The notes under the pieces: model-generated | Database searches by the model: none | Told to the model about the DNA's origin: nothing | Seen by the model: the letters and a program-made list of their open reading frames with translations, nothing else | Translations under genes and position numbers: made by a program | Shown: piece after piece, positions 24,238 through 35,439 of the stretch | Position numbering within the stretch: the stretch's first letter is position 1 | Layout of the letters: the number at the start of each line of letters is the position of its first letter | Assembly: GCF_958979055.1 (NCBI RefSeq) | Contig: NC_084891.1 | Coordinates: 325,001-389,000 of the forward strand | Length of the DNA: 64,000 bases | Direction of reading: 5' to 3' | From: Alnus glutinosa | Taxonomy: Eukaryota > Streptophyta > Magnoliopsida > Fagales > Betulaceae

Positions 24238-24744
24238 CACTCGGCATCCATTTTATCACATTACACCGAACATGAGTGGAATAGAGGTAAAATTATTTTT
24301 TTACGTAGTCATTCAACTCAAGCCATATCAACCGGTATGTGTGGTGTGATTTTTCATGACACTAGCCGCAAAGGAATACCGCAATTAATGTTATGTTCAT
24401 AAAACATGGAAGTCTTGTCTTTTCAAGGACAAATTGAGAGACATATTAAAACAGCTCATCCAAAACAGGAGATGCAGAGACCATCAGCAATAAAGAACTT
24501 CAAATTACAAATAATAAACTTACAGTCAATCCATAAACCACCATAAATTGAAATTACATCATTTCATGCTCTTACAAAAGAAACAGAACCATTTCCCCAA
24601 ATTTAATCATTTGTATCAACTCTGCATTTTACTCATAATGATTGGACCCTGCATACAAAGCAGTGCCCCCACACTGATATCATTCTATTGACAGACCATT
24701 CTTCTCAAATTGTTAATGTAGTTACATGACCAAATGCATCCAGT

Positions 24745-26332
24745 CTAACGTTGGAAAGAAATGGAATAGGAGCCAGTGTTTGGATCTTTGACAGTTTTGA
24801 AGTTGTCAACACTCATTCCAAAGCGACCCAATACAGAGTTGCCCATTTCTTTCAGCTTCCCTGCTCACAAGAACAATTTTAATGTAATTTAACTTCTGTC
24901 AATAACAGAAGCCATAAAGTGAGCAAAGAAGCATGTAAAAGTTTGTTTTAAAGCCTCAAGAATTCAGATAATACAACTCTAAGAAGCATCCAAAATCTGA
25001 ATGAACATGACAGGATGAATAAACTAAACAAAATTCGAGTGTAAATGTACTGAGAATAAAATTGTAAACGAGATTTCCGATATAAATCTGTAAGTGTAAA
25101 TAAAAAGCACCAGATGTTCATAGGCAATAATAGACTCATAAAAATCTGGAATAATGCTAGAAGTCCCTCTTTGTGTCACTCCAAAAATGAGGTGACTTTC
25201 AAAATCACCATTGAGCTTGTGATTGATGATTATTGAATTTTGATCAAATTGTGATTTTAAAGCCACTTCATTTTTGGACGGACACAAAAGTGACACAAGG
25301 GACTTCTAAGATGACTCAAAAATCTGCGCAGCTTGTAATACAATTCTAAGAAAGAAGAGAAAAAAACTTCTTTAGAATACTTACCAATCATCTCTTCCTT
25401 CATCTTTTCTCGCTTTTCTTCTGCCAATGGTTGCAAGCGGCGAATGGTTTTTTTAGCTTGGTCATTTGAAGGATCCAATTCCAATATTTTTTTCATATCT
25501 ACAAGTAAATCAGAGAACAAAATCAATTACAAAATACCATCCTTTCAGCATACCGTTCAGTACAATGCTATGTAATCCAAGATATCCAATGAAACTAACT
25601 GAAAATAATATTCGATGAAACTAACTGAAGATTACCAAATTCAACAATAATATAATCGTTTAACTATTATGTTAAATCCAAACTTACCAGCAATAGCCTC
25701 CTCATAATGTTCAAGCTTTTCGTGAGCTTCTCCTCTTCTAGCCAAAGCTTTCATATATGTAGGATTTAGTTCCAATGCTTTCGTACATTCCTTGATTGTT
25801 TCCTCATATTTTCCCTGGATACATATATAAAAAGTTAAAAAGTCAAAAGCCTTATAAAACTCATGGACAGGAAACAGACAAATGAACAAGAAGAGAAAAA
25901 TCATTAGTTTAGATGAAAATAAGTATATCTATTTAAAGAAACTTGTTTTCTATTCCATAGCCCACAAAAACAATTTGCTTTAGAATGAAGAGAAGAGAGC
26001 TTTATATGGCACGCCTCAACATTGGAAATGTCTCTACTTTCGTTTATTTGCCAAGCACTCCCTGACTTCAGTCTCCCCAATGTTGTTCTAATCCGTAATG
26101 TTAAAATATTGATTAAAAGATTAAATTTACCAATTCCTATCACCTTTAAGCATTTGGAATAAGTGATGGTTTAACTTGTATTTGAGCAAAGGTTCTAAGT
26201 TCAAATCTTGATTCCTCGTTCACCTTCGACTTCAATTAAATATTTTAAAGAGTGCTACAAATATAAATTAAGTGATTAAATTTATCTTTTCTTATCTGCT
26301 TAAGCTTGGGGGAGAAATTATGATCTAAGCAA

Positions 26333-26371
<39 letters not shown>

Positions 26372-26934
26372 TCAGTCTATGACTGGAAAGAAGAACAACA
26401 TACCAGTTTCAGAAAACATACTGCCCGATTTGAATGGCATATGGAACGCAACTCCACAGAAGAGGGCATATCTGGAGCAACCTGTAAAGCAAGGTCATAC
26501 TGTGATATTGCCTCCTCGAACAGCCCATCTCCAAACAGCTTATTTCCTTCCGATTTTGCATCATTAGCTTCCGCTAAGGCTTTCTGCTTTAAAGCAGCAA
26601 AATAGATTAACACAGAATAACCCTAACCGAAAACGTTCAGGATTATATAAGCAATTGAAGGAAAAAAGTTGCACCTTTGGAGTACCTGTTTGAGTTGATC
26701 GTCGTCATTTAGGGCGTGATCGGAGTCGGCTTGTGGGGGTCCATTTCCTCCACTGCTGCTTGCCCCTCCATCATTGTTGCTGTTGCCGGCGTCGTCGTCG
26801 CTGGGCAGTTCGGTATCGCTGGCGGTCTCGAAGCCATCGGAGGCGTCCCTGTTGGCATTCGCCGATGTGGGCGGTTCCGATTTTGATGTTGTGGGATCGA
26901 CCTTGTTGCTCTCTTCCGCTTGAATCACCACCAT
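24745..26934 (-). CDS. TTC1-type TPR co-chaperone (AtTPR1/TRP1-like)
   Basis: Five exons: 26934-26686, 26583-26404, 25814-25688, 25498-25385 and 24860-24745. They total 786 nt, giving 261 aa; all introns are GT-AG and phases close. The first 83 residues are acidic and low-complexity (SDGFETASDTELPSDDDAGN). Three TPR motifs follow at about 87-120 (AKSEGNKLFGDGLFEEAISQ), 128-161 (HSNRAVCFLKLGKYEETIKE) and 162-195 (YMKALARRGEAHEKLEHYEE). Carboxylate-clamp residues are visible: K..GN in TPR1, N in SNRA, and K...R in MKALARR. Binding of Hsp90/Hsp70 EEVD tails is therefore plausible. The C-terminus (LGRFGMSVDNFK ... SYSISFQR) is the TTC1-family tail. The Arabidopsis homologue (At4g30480, from memory) and tomato TPR1 bind ethylene receptors. 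Confidence 0.95.
26330..26367. repeat. (TA)n microsatellite in TTC1-like intron 2
   Basis: A TA run of about 35 bp, about 40 bp downstream (in transcript direction) of the exon 2 donor. Confidence 0.95.
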
Positions 26935-27753
26935 CTTTTGGTAGGGCTTTGTTCGTACAGAGTATCCTTAAATTAATTTGCTGTGATTTAGACAAATCTT
27001 CTAGCCAGCTTCCAGAAACTACTCTCCGGATAGCCCTTTTGTACGTCTCTCGCCACCGTTTCGAATTCTCTCGACGGATTCGAAACGCACCGTCTCTCTC
27101 TCATAATTTTCTGAAACGAGGGGAAATCTGGGGCTAAAATACGCATTTTTTTTTTTTAAAAAAAATAATAATAATTTTGAAAAAAAAAAAAAGGGTATGA
27201 CGTGGCGTGGTCAAAATTACTTTTTACTTTTTTATAAAAAAATGCCTCATAATAAATTTTTTTAATTTTTTTTATATTAATTAAATATTATTTTCTATTC
27301 TTAATTTATTGTTTTTTCTCTTTTATACTTTTTTTTTTTTTTAATTCATTTTTATCTTGATTCCAGAAAACTCGGCCGGTCAGTCACTCAGCCGTCTACA
27401 GTCTTCACCTTCTTACAGCCCAGTCCTCACAATTAAATCCAAGGAAGATTGTTTTTATGGTCGCTCACTACAGCTGCAACAACATAAGCTCTTTTTTTCT
27501 TGCATTGTTTCGGTGCAGATTGCAAGAAATATGGGCATCAACCACCACCTTCGCTCCACTCTCAGAGTCCGGGTATCAAATCTTCAATTTAATTTAATTT
27601 TTTTATTTTTGGATGAATACATATTTTTCATGTGTGTGTTTCAGTTGCAATGGGGACCAGTTCTTGATGTGTCATCATGTTTGGACCGTTTGGTTCTTAC
27701 AATTCTGTTAGAAGATTTTCTTCTTTTTTTCTTCAATCGCTTTGTAGGAAGAG
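26935..27753. other. TTC1-like promoter region and AT-rich spacer
   Basis: The CT/GA-rich leader of the TTC1-like gene lies at about 26935-27120. Beyond it is A/T homopolymer-rich DNA and a less AT-rich stretch at 27355-27560 without a recognisable domain. Confidence 0.4.
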
Positions 27754-27761
27754 ACAAACAG

Positions 27762-29872
27762 TAAGGATGTACAAGCGGTGCGGTTATTAACCGGAAATAA
27801 TCAGTTACTGTTATATACAAGCAGTGCGGTTATTAACTGAAAATAATCAGTAACCACTAATAATCGACAACAACCGCTAACTGAAGAAATCGAAAAAATT
27901 GAAAATAACCGCAATCGGATAACCGGGTACCTGGTTGCGGCTACTGATGATTACAATTTAAAAAACTAGTTAATAACCGAATAACCGCAACCAATTTTTA
28001 TTATTATATATAATTATAATTTTTATTTGAAACTAAAGAAGGAAACATGACCATCTTTAAAACAAAACCAATAAAAAAAAAAAGACCTTTTACAGTACAG
28101 TAAAGACTAAACAAAAAGAGGGGGAAATACAAGGGAAATGCTGATGCTCCCTATGTATCATAATGTATGATACAGGAGAGAAGACAGTTATAGTGATTTT
28201 TTTGTGCCTGCAGGCTACAGAGCCTTTGGGTGGGCACTGATAGCACTTGGCAAAGAGGCCGAAAGTGTCAACTTGCTTGATGAAGTTGTAATATCCCAAA
28301 TTTTTATTAATAATAACAACTTAATAAGTAAGTTAAGATAACTTAATCAATAAGTTGTATAAAAAAAAAAAAAAAACAACAACAACAACAACTTGCACGG
28401 CAAGTTGGTCTCTTCTTTTATAATTTTCTTCTTTTCTCTTTCTTTTCTGGGTCTTCTTTCTTCTTCCTTCTTTGTTTCTTTTCCTTCTTCTCGAGAGATA
28501 CAGGGAGAGATGAGAGAGTGAAGGATTGAGGAAAAGAAAGAGATCGAGAAATTGAGAGAGAGAGAGAGAGAGAGAGTGGGTTGAGAGCTAAGAGATGAGA
28601 CCGAGAGATCGAGGGAGACCGGAGGAAGGAGAAACCCGATCATGGAGGACCCGACCAGTGGGTTGACGGTGGCGATTCCGGCGAAGCAAAGCCGAAATTC
28701 GACTGCCTGAAGGCCGATTTCCGGCGAGCCAGTGAGCCCACAACCTAAAGAGACTCGGAGACATGTGAACCGTGAACCCAGCCGAACCGTGACCCGAAAC
28801 ACCCAGAAACTTGATCCTCCAAGATTGGTGACCTGAGCCGAAATCCGGCGACCTTTCCGACGGAATCTTTCGGTGGATTTTCTGGGAGTCCCTGTTCTTG
28901 TTGGGCATTTTCGGTTGGCTGATTTAGTGCTCGTGTGTGTTCACTATTTTGAACGACTGAGCCATGTTCTCTGTGGGTGCTGTTTTGATGAGTACTATGT
29001 AGGGATTTTTGGTTGTTGTTTCCCCTGTTGTTGTTGGCCGGATAGTTGTGATGTGTGTGGATTTTGGACAGTGGCCGTGTACTGTTTCGGGAAGCTTAGA
29101 GGTTGCTGTGATGCTTGGGTAAAAGCTCAACCCCGTCGCTAATAGAAAATCCAGATGACACAGTAAGACGAGGGTATTTCTTGTAAATGTGTATATCTCG
29201 CTAAGAGAAATGGATCGTTGTGGACCGACTATTGTATAGTATATCCCTTTTTGGGGTTTATGGCTTTGTAATTCATTAACTATAGACTGTAATAATAAAA
29301 TAAGAATTTCAAATCTCTATATTGTAAATGTACATGTTTTTAGCACTCAAGTTCGCGTTTCCCTTATATACCAAAACGGGGGCGTGACAGAAGTTGTTAA
29401 TGCTCGCCTACATTCCAAATCCAAAGACAACCACCAGCACCCATATACCACTGTAAATGCGTTCACTACATACATGACCGTCCATCTGGGAAGGAAGAAT
29501 GGAGGTTTCTTTGCCGCATTTTAGATACACACACAGTTAACACACCTCAATGTCAGAGACTAGGAAAACAAAGTGTGCAACAGAGATTTTTATATTGGAT
29601 TTTTACTTCCATTACCCAGCCAAATATTGGATTTTTCTTTCTTTTTTTATTTTTTATTTATTTTTTAAATAATAATAAATTGAAAATTCAACTATAAAAG
29701 AAAACTGGTTATCTGGTTAATAACCGATTTAAAATAACCGGATAGCAGACGGTTAGAAAAAATCGCAACCGGCCTACCGGCTGTGATTGTTAAAATAGAA
29801 ATAATCGAAAATCTTGGTTGCGATAGCGGTTATGAACAAATAACCGCTACAGCAACCAGTTGTACACCCCTA
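27762..29872. mobile_element. hAT-like nonautonomous DNA transposon (2.1 kb)
   Basis: The ends TAAGGATGTACAA and TTGTACACCCCTA are inverted repeats. The flanks ACAAACAG (27754-27761) and ACAAAGAG (29873-29880) give an 8-bp target duplication with one mismatch, the hAT size. Both subterminal regions are packed with copies of GCGGTTATTAACCG-like and AACCGCAACC-like sequence in both orientations (27775-28010 and 29705-29860), as expected for transposase binding arrays. No transposase frame survives or was ever present. A solo LTR is inserted inside (28287-29389), so without it the element is only about 1.0 kb. Confidence 0.8.
28287..29389. mobile_element. solo LTR (1.1 kb) nested in the hAT-like element
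   Basis: Bounded by TG...CA ends (TGTAATATCCCAAATTT at the left, GGGGGCGTGACA at the right) and flanked by an identical 5-bp duplication GAAGT (28282-28286 and 29390-29394). No internal region or second LTR is present, so this is a fossil solo LTR, probably left by LTR-LTR recombination. The TGTAA...GGCGTGACA ends are common in plant Ty3/Gypsy elements; that family call is an inference. It must be younger than the hAT-like element it interrupts. Confidence 0.8.
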
Positions 29873-29880
29873 ACAAAGAG

Positions 29881-30512
29881 ATCGGTTAGCCAAGTGGGTT
29901 TTCTTCAAATTATGTTGTTTTCATGCCTTGTCTGATTTCTGGAGGATTTGTATTTCTTGATATATATATATATATATATATATTGCATACTCTTCCTCCC
30001 AGCAAAAACGCAAATAAAAAAGCTTGGTTGGAACACGGTCGTGAGGAGATGCGTGAAGCCAGCCGTGAAGGAGAGAGAGAGAGAGAGTGTCAGAGAGACC
30101 GATTTTTTTCATTAAAAAAAGTGATTGGGAAGTTACAGTGCTACCCAATGTATTGGGCAGCACTGTAGCTACTCAACAAAAAAAATGTAAATTTGAAATA
30201 TCTATTGTGGGTGGTTTTTGTGAGTTTTGGTAAAATTTTCCCTATTTAGGGAAGGAAACCAATATAAGAAGATTGTTGCTAGTGTTCTGACAAGGCTACG
30301 CCACACCATGCTGGCTGGACGCTGAGACTACACCAATCGGACGTCTAGAATTATTCAAAAAATACTAAAAGATAAAATATATATAGATTTGGATTAAATA
30401 AAAAAATAAAAATAAAAAGAAGGAAGAAGAAGATTTGATTATGGGGTAAATTGATGAAGTAGGTTGAGGCTTATAGGCTTTTGATTGACCAAACACTAAA
30501 TTTTTATGGTTT
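29881..30512. other. intergenic; short hairpin and (TA)n
   Basis: A (TA)n run lies at 29960-29982. A near-perfect hairpin ACAGTGCTACCCAAT/ATTGGGCAGCACTGT lies at about 30135-30167 and resembles a MITE terminus. No gene recognised. Confidence 0.4.
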
Positions 30513-30528
30513 AAAAATTTCAAATCCA

Positions 30529-31525
30529 ATAAGGAATACGGATAAGCTTCATCTTAGAGAGAGAAGCTCTCACTTCTCTCTAAGGTGATATTTCGCACGA
30601 CCGACTTCCCATGTGCTACTGTTTTCTCCCTGGGAGGGAAAGCTTCCCTCCCCTTTGCCCCTTGACCCACATCTCCTTCTCCCCATCCAGCCACACGCCC
30701 TTCTTCCCCATAAACTAATAAATCCGAGAGTTTTCTCTCAGAAATCCAAACCAGCTATGCACCGGTTGATCTATCCACGTACCGGCTTTGCACCGGTTTT
30801 ATCTTCTCCTGTTCCAGTTTTCTACTTGCTTTCCTCTAACCAGTAGTGTTTATTTGACCTATCCTCCATCACCCACCATGTTTTAAGGTTTTTTAACGTT
30901 TGGTGTTTGGTTTTTTGGACTTGGATCTTCTCACCTCCGTCCTCTTTCTCAAGACACGCTCCTCGACAACAGGTTCGCCGGAGTCTCAGGAGTCCGCCGG
31001 TGGTCTTCTCCACCTCCATCGTCGCCTGGAGGTCGGCGCGTGCTTCCCACGCGCCCCGAATGCTCCTCTTAACATCCGGCGCGTGGAGCTCACGCTTGCC
31101 TCCTCCTCCGCCTTCCGCTTTAGCCCCCGCCGGCTCCAAAAGATTCCGGCTCTCCCTGTTGTTGAGAGGCTGCCCTTGGGCGGCGCGTGGTTCTCACGCG
31201 CCTCTAGGAACGGCTCCCACCCTTCTTCAGAAGCTGCTGTTTGTGTTTTTCTTTTTCTTTTTTGTTGTTATACCTCTCTCCTTGTGTACCCCTATTTTTG
31301 TGTTTGGGTTCTAGTGACTCAATACACTTGCCAAATCACCTTTACTAGTGACCCCGGCTTTGTGGCATCCGTGCCTCGAGCTAATGAGCCCGTATTTTCG
31401 GAAGCATTGCCCCCGCGTACTTTCATTCTTAATTTTATTTTTGGGTTGCCCAAGCCCTACTCTGTTTTTTATTTCCTGTTGTAATTGGTTCTCATGTATC
31501 TATACAATAAAAAAATTAAAAAATA
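30529..31525 (+). mobile_element. non-LTR-type element, 1.0 kb, no RT, 16-bp TSD
   Basis: Identical flanks AAAAATTTCAAATCCA at 30513-30528 and 31526-31541 mark the insertion, and the 3' end is A-rich (AATAAAAAAATTAAAAAA). The 5' part has a GAGAGAGAAGCTCTCACTTC hairpin and GGGAGGGAAAGCTTCCCTCC. The centre carries three hairpins: GGCGCGTGCTTCCCACGCGC (~31036-31055), GGCGCGTGGAGCTCACGC (~31078-31095) and GGCGCGTGGTTCTCACGCGC (~31182-31201). The longest open frame (30900-31484, 194 codons) has no domain I recognise and is probably fortuitous. It is related to the elements at 23285-24237 and ~35440-36299. Confidence 0.78.
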
Positions 31526-31794
31526 AAAAATTTCAAATCCATGGCACCTCTTTCGAAAGAGAATGAATCTCCACATGTTAGTGAGGTTTGCGTGCAAACT
31601 GAAATGGACGACTGAGATTAAATCTGGATAGATCTCGTCCGAACAAAATTGGTATCTTCACATGTCATCGCGTGCCATAGTGATAGGTGAAGATCAATGG
31701 TCCAGATTGATTCATATATGCGGACATGTGAGATTTAATGTGGAAGCTAAAGATCAAATTTTTTGCGTGAAACCAAGAGTTTAAAAAGTGAGAA

Positions 31795-31872
31795 AAAAAA
31801 AAAAAAAAAAAAAGAAAGAAAGAAAGAAAGAAAGAAAGAAGAAGGAGAAGAAGAAGAAGAAAAAGAAAAAGA
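31795..31872. repeat. A-run and (GAAA)n/(GAA)n microsatellite
   Basis: Poly-A followed by (GAAA) repeats and then GAA/GAAAAA repeats. It gives lysine/glutamate-rich open frames that are not evidence of coding. Confidence 0.95.
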
Positions 31873-32123
31873 AGAGTTTTATTTTCTTCCCTTCATTCAA
31901 GCACAGAGAGAGAGGAGAGTGAGAGAGAAAGGGAGAGAGAGGAGAAGGCTTGAAGAAGTGCTTCACAATGGTGAGTTTTGTAACTGATTTTATCCGTATG
32001 ATTATGTGTTTTTTGAGTATTGATGTTGTGATTTAGTTGAATTATGGGTTTTGTTTGAAGTTTTATTATGGTATATTTTGAAGTTTATGTGATGACAAGT
32101 TTTTTTATTTATTAGCATTATGT

Positions 32124-32812
32124 TCCTCTAAAAATGGTTTATTTGAGGTAAGAGTGCTTATTAAGAAAAATGGCCCAACATTTATGTGGAAGAGTGTTTG
32201 GCGTGGTTCTTTTTTCTTTTTGAATGGGAGTATTTGGTGTGTTAAGGCTCTGACAATAGTGGCTTTTTTTGTATGGTCAGTAGTTTTGGATAAAATTTTG
32301 ACGCATGATAGCTTGCGTAAGAGGAATGTCGTAGTGATTGAATGGTGTTATATATATAAGAAGAATATGGAGTCTATTGATCATCTGTTGCTTCATTGCG
32401 AAGTCGCACGTGATCTTTGGAGTTACATTCTTATTTTATTTGGAGCAGACTCATCAGAGTGGGTTATGCCACGAACGGTGTTGAAATTGTTAACTAGCTG
32501 GGGCGCGTCGGTCAGGTTTGGTCGTGCTAAAGAAACTTGGCAGTTAGCTCCATTGTATTTATTGTAGTGTATTTAGCGGGAACAAAATGCACGGCTCTTT
32601 GAAGATGTAGAAATATCAATGGTGGAGTTACGGAAGCGTTTGCTTAATATATTATATTTTTGGATAACGTCCCACCATAGCTTGATTGATTTTTTTACTT
32701 ATGAAGACTTTTTAAATTTATTCTTTTCTCGTCCCACTTATAGGTTCTCTTGTATACTTCCCGTGTATAAGGGTTGCGCCCCTCTGCGCTTTTACTTATA
32801 TAAAAAAAAAAA
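32124..32812 (+). mobile_element. 5'-truncated L1-type LINE (3' end with zf-RVT region)
   Basis: The translation contains ILTHDSLRKRNVVVIEWCYI, then MESIDHLLLHCEVARDLWSY, then ETWQLAPLYLL and, after a stop, REQNARLF and a later LRKRLLNILYFW. This is the reverse-transcriptase zinc-binding (zf-RVT) region and downstream tail typical of plant L1 ORF2. It is followed by the family tail TTCTCTTGTATACTTCCCGT...GCGCCCCTCTGCGC and an A-run at 32801-32812. The flanks TTATTAGCATTATGTT (~32108-32123) and TTACTAGCATTTTGTT (32813-32828) look like a degenerate 16-bp target duplication. An in-frame stop near 32567 shows it is dead. Confidence 0.8.
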
Positions 32813-32829
32813 ATTACTAGCATTTTGTT

Positions 32830-33240
32830 TATATTTTTAGAAGAGATTATCATTTTTTTTTTTGAATAAGATTATCGTTTTTATTGGTTACTTGTTGCTT
32901 TGACCAGTATAATTACGTCATATTATAGAAATAATGTTATACTTATCATATAATTAATTATAGTAATAACCGTTAAAAATGACGCCCGACCCCCAAACTG
33001 TATGGCCCATAAATAACATTAACATATTATCTTATAATAATATGTTTCCTTTTAGAAGCGTATATAATTATATTTATTTATTTATTTATTTGACCTAGGG
33101 AATGCTACTTATTAGGCCGACCATTACATAAGAGCGACGAAGGCGAGCAGCCCCTGTAAAAATAGCAAACGCCCTACTTTTTAGCCTATTCCCCCCTCCC
33201 CTTTTAATTTAATTTAATTTAATTTAATTTTATCCACCAA
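32830..33240. other. promoter-side AT-rich spacer before PMEI-like gene 1
   Basis: AT-rich; TTTAATTTAATT repeats at about 33205-33232. No other feature is seen. Confidence 0.4.
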
Positions 33241-33250
33241 CTTGAACGCT

Positions 33251-33257
33251 TATAAAA
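33251..33257 (+). promoter_or_regulatory. TATA box of PMEI-like gene 1
   Basis: TATAAAA 45-51 bp upstream of the ATG at 33302, giving a predicted start of transcription near 33285 and a very short leader. Confidence 0.6.
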
Positions 33258-33301
33258 TGGCATAATAATACACATTAATTCAACATACATATATTCTCAA
33301 A

Positions 33302-33820
33302 ATGGCTTGCAATTCTACAATTTTCCTCTTTCTTGTGGCCGTGTTTCTGGGTCTCCTTGCGTTTGCGAGTGGAGATGCAGCACTAATAAATAATGTTTGC
33401 GGAAAGACTGCAAACCCAGGGTCTTGCCACAAGTGCTTTAACGAGTACACCCGAAGCTCCGGCGAGGATGTTAAGGCCTTGGGACGCACATCCATCGACT
33501 GTGCTAGTTCTCAGTCCCTAAATGTCATGAGTGACGTAGGTAACCATGTGGCCACGGCCACAAATAAAGAGAAGGAAGCATACGTTGATTGCTCGTTGAA
33601 GCTGCAAACTGGGGATCAGAAAATCGCGAGTGCACTCCAAAGCTGGCAGACTGGACATTATGTGGACGCTGGCAATCTGCTGTTGGATGCTCTGCAGGCT
33701 GCCCGTGATTGTAGTGCTGGGCTGCAGAAGTTCAACCCCCCTCCAAGTGTTGGAGATGGTCTAACTACACTTCAGGGTTTTTGTGAGGCAGCCAATGGAG
33801 TTCTCAGACAAATTCATTAA
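33302..33820 (+). CDS. invertase/pectin methylesterase inhibitor-like protein 1
   Basis: Single exon, 172 aa. A signal peptide (about 1-24, STIFLFLVAVFLGLLAFASG) is followed by a four-helix PMEI-type domain. The family's two disulfides fit C33-C42 (eight residues between) and C97-C137; C45, C67 and C161 are extra. The C-terminal block LTTLQGFCEAANGVLRQI is the helix 4 signature. The product is predicted secreted to the apoplast, where PMEI/INH proteins block pectin methylesterases or acid invertases; which one cannot be told from sequence. A closely related gene lies at 37706-38227, about 60% identical by eye, so this is a tandem pair. The extra cysteines, especially CHKC at 42-45, are unusual for classic PMEIs. 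Confidence 0.88.
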   Translation: MACNSTIFLFLVAVFLGLLAFASGDAALINNVCGKTANPGSCHKCFNEYTRSSGEDVKALGRTSIDCASSQSLNVMSDVGNHVATATNKEKEAYVDCSLKLQTGDQKIASALQSWQTGHYVDAGNLLLDALQAARDCSAGLQKFNPPPSVGDGLTTLQGFCEAANGVLRQIH

Positions 33821-35439
33821 TTATTTTTTTAATTATTATTATTATTATTATTATGAATTAATTTTTTTTTAGAGATTCATCTAATAAATATGGTGAATCT
33901 ATGAAGTCATAAATGTTGATATGACTTCACCATTTAATTCTATGGAGCCTTGACTTACTTGTTCGTATATATTATATATAATGTGATGAATGAGAATAAG
34001 CTATAAATTTTATAAGTAATGCTAGAAATTATTATTATTATTATTATTTTTTTTTTATCATTTCAAAGTTGATATGCCTTTTAAAATTATCATTAGATCA
34101 AAATCTAATATTAGTTTATCCCAAAGTTAATATAATTTTAAAAACCACATAAATCTTGTTAGTAATTAATATTTATTCGTCATTTCAATTGCCCCTCTAG
34201 GATCCCTCAAAGCCAATTTTGATGCAGCCATTCGATCCCTTTTTCCCATTTGCATTTGGTATTAGTGACCACCTGGGCAACATTCTTGCTTTATAATTGT
34301 TCCCTTTCCTCCGTTGAATAAATAAATAATAATAATAATAAAAACTATCATCCATTTATTTCTTTTATTTTAATTAGAATAATACAACTTAAATTTTCAC
34401 TTGGTTTTGTTTAGTTTAGGGCCTGCTCTACCTTACATAAAAAATTAGGCGATCACTTAAGGCTCCTAATTAATGAATATTAATAAAGACATTTTTTTTT
34501 ATAAAAAAATATTTGAAGGCTTAATTATAGTCATTATTTTTTAATTAAGGCTCCTAATTATAGTAATAAGCAATTAAAAATGCATTAATATAATTTAATT
34601 CTCCAACATTCCATTATTGAAATAAATCTTAAAAAATTGATAACGTTAAATAAGAGAATCAGATAATATTAAAGACATTATTAAATAAAACCCATTTTTC
34701 AACTTTAAACATTATATTATTGGAAATAATGGAGAGAAAGAAAATAGTAATAATATTCAATATATTGTGAGTAGAGTTTTTGGGTCTTGTGATGAGTATT
34801 GAACAGCCAAATTCCAATAAGAATTTAAACGACAACATTAAATTCTTATCTCAACTCCCAATTAAATCATTTGCAAAATATATGGATTGCTTTAACATTC
34901 AATGCTAACAATATATAATTTATTCCAAATGTTAAAAATGTATAAATTATGTCACACAAGTACTCCAACATTCAAAATAAAACAAGAAAAAAAATGCTAA
35001 GAAGATAGAAAGTTTTCAAAATATATTATTCAATTCAATTATAAACTCCTATCTTTGTAAATTTCTATTGTTTTCTCATTGTTTTCCTATTCAAGTCTTA
35101 TTCAAATTTGAATTATTATCTTCTTCTACACTTTCATTATTTTCTAACAAGTCACTATTCAAGGCATTAAAATCATTTCATAGCTAGTCGGTGACAAAAA
35201 AGAAAAGGTTAGTTACCAAAAAATCAATTAATCACTTGCATTAGTTACCAAAATGAAATGTTAAGAAAAACTTAATCCGTAATTTCGCATCCCAAAAAGC
35301 GAGAAAAATAATTTTTAAATAAATTTTTATTATTAATATTAAAATAAACATTATTTAAAACTAAAGAAGACGCATCACTTAAACATGTCACCTTAGGCCA
35401 GAGTTTTGTCCCTTCGGACTAAATTCGGTGGTGGTTTTA
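33821..35439. other. AT-rich spacer between PMEI-like gene 1 and a retroposon
   Basis: Contains ATT trinucleotide runs (33831-33853, 34031-34050), AT-rich DNA and the LINE scrap listed separately. No other gene is seen. Confidence 0.4.
34190..34300 (+). mobile_element. degenerate LINE RNase H-like scrap
   Basis: One frame reads PLGSLKANFDAAIRS and, after a frame change, SDHLGNILA. This pair of motifs (KxNFDAA ... DxxGNxLA) is typical of the RNase H-like domain encoded near the 3' end of plant L1 LINEs. The fragment is about 110 bp and has stops between the two parts. Confidence 0.5.

Noticed and set aside
26733-27137. 134-codon frame rich in Arg/Cys
   Set aside because: Antisense to exon 1 and leader of the TTC1-like gene, whose low-complexity GAT/GGC codons give the composition.
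28347-29142. Several open frames of 68-151 codons on both strands
   Set aside because: All lie inside the solo LTR, have no domain resemblance and overlap one another; treated as chance frames in a fossil LTR.
30900-31484. 194-codon frame that might encode a retroposon protein
   Set aside because: No conserved frame among the three related elements and no recognisable domain; the element looks non-coding.
31763-31987. Lys/Glu-rich frame
   Set aside because: Translation of a (GAAA)n/(GAA)n microsatellite.
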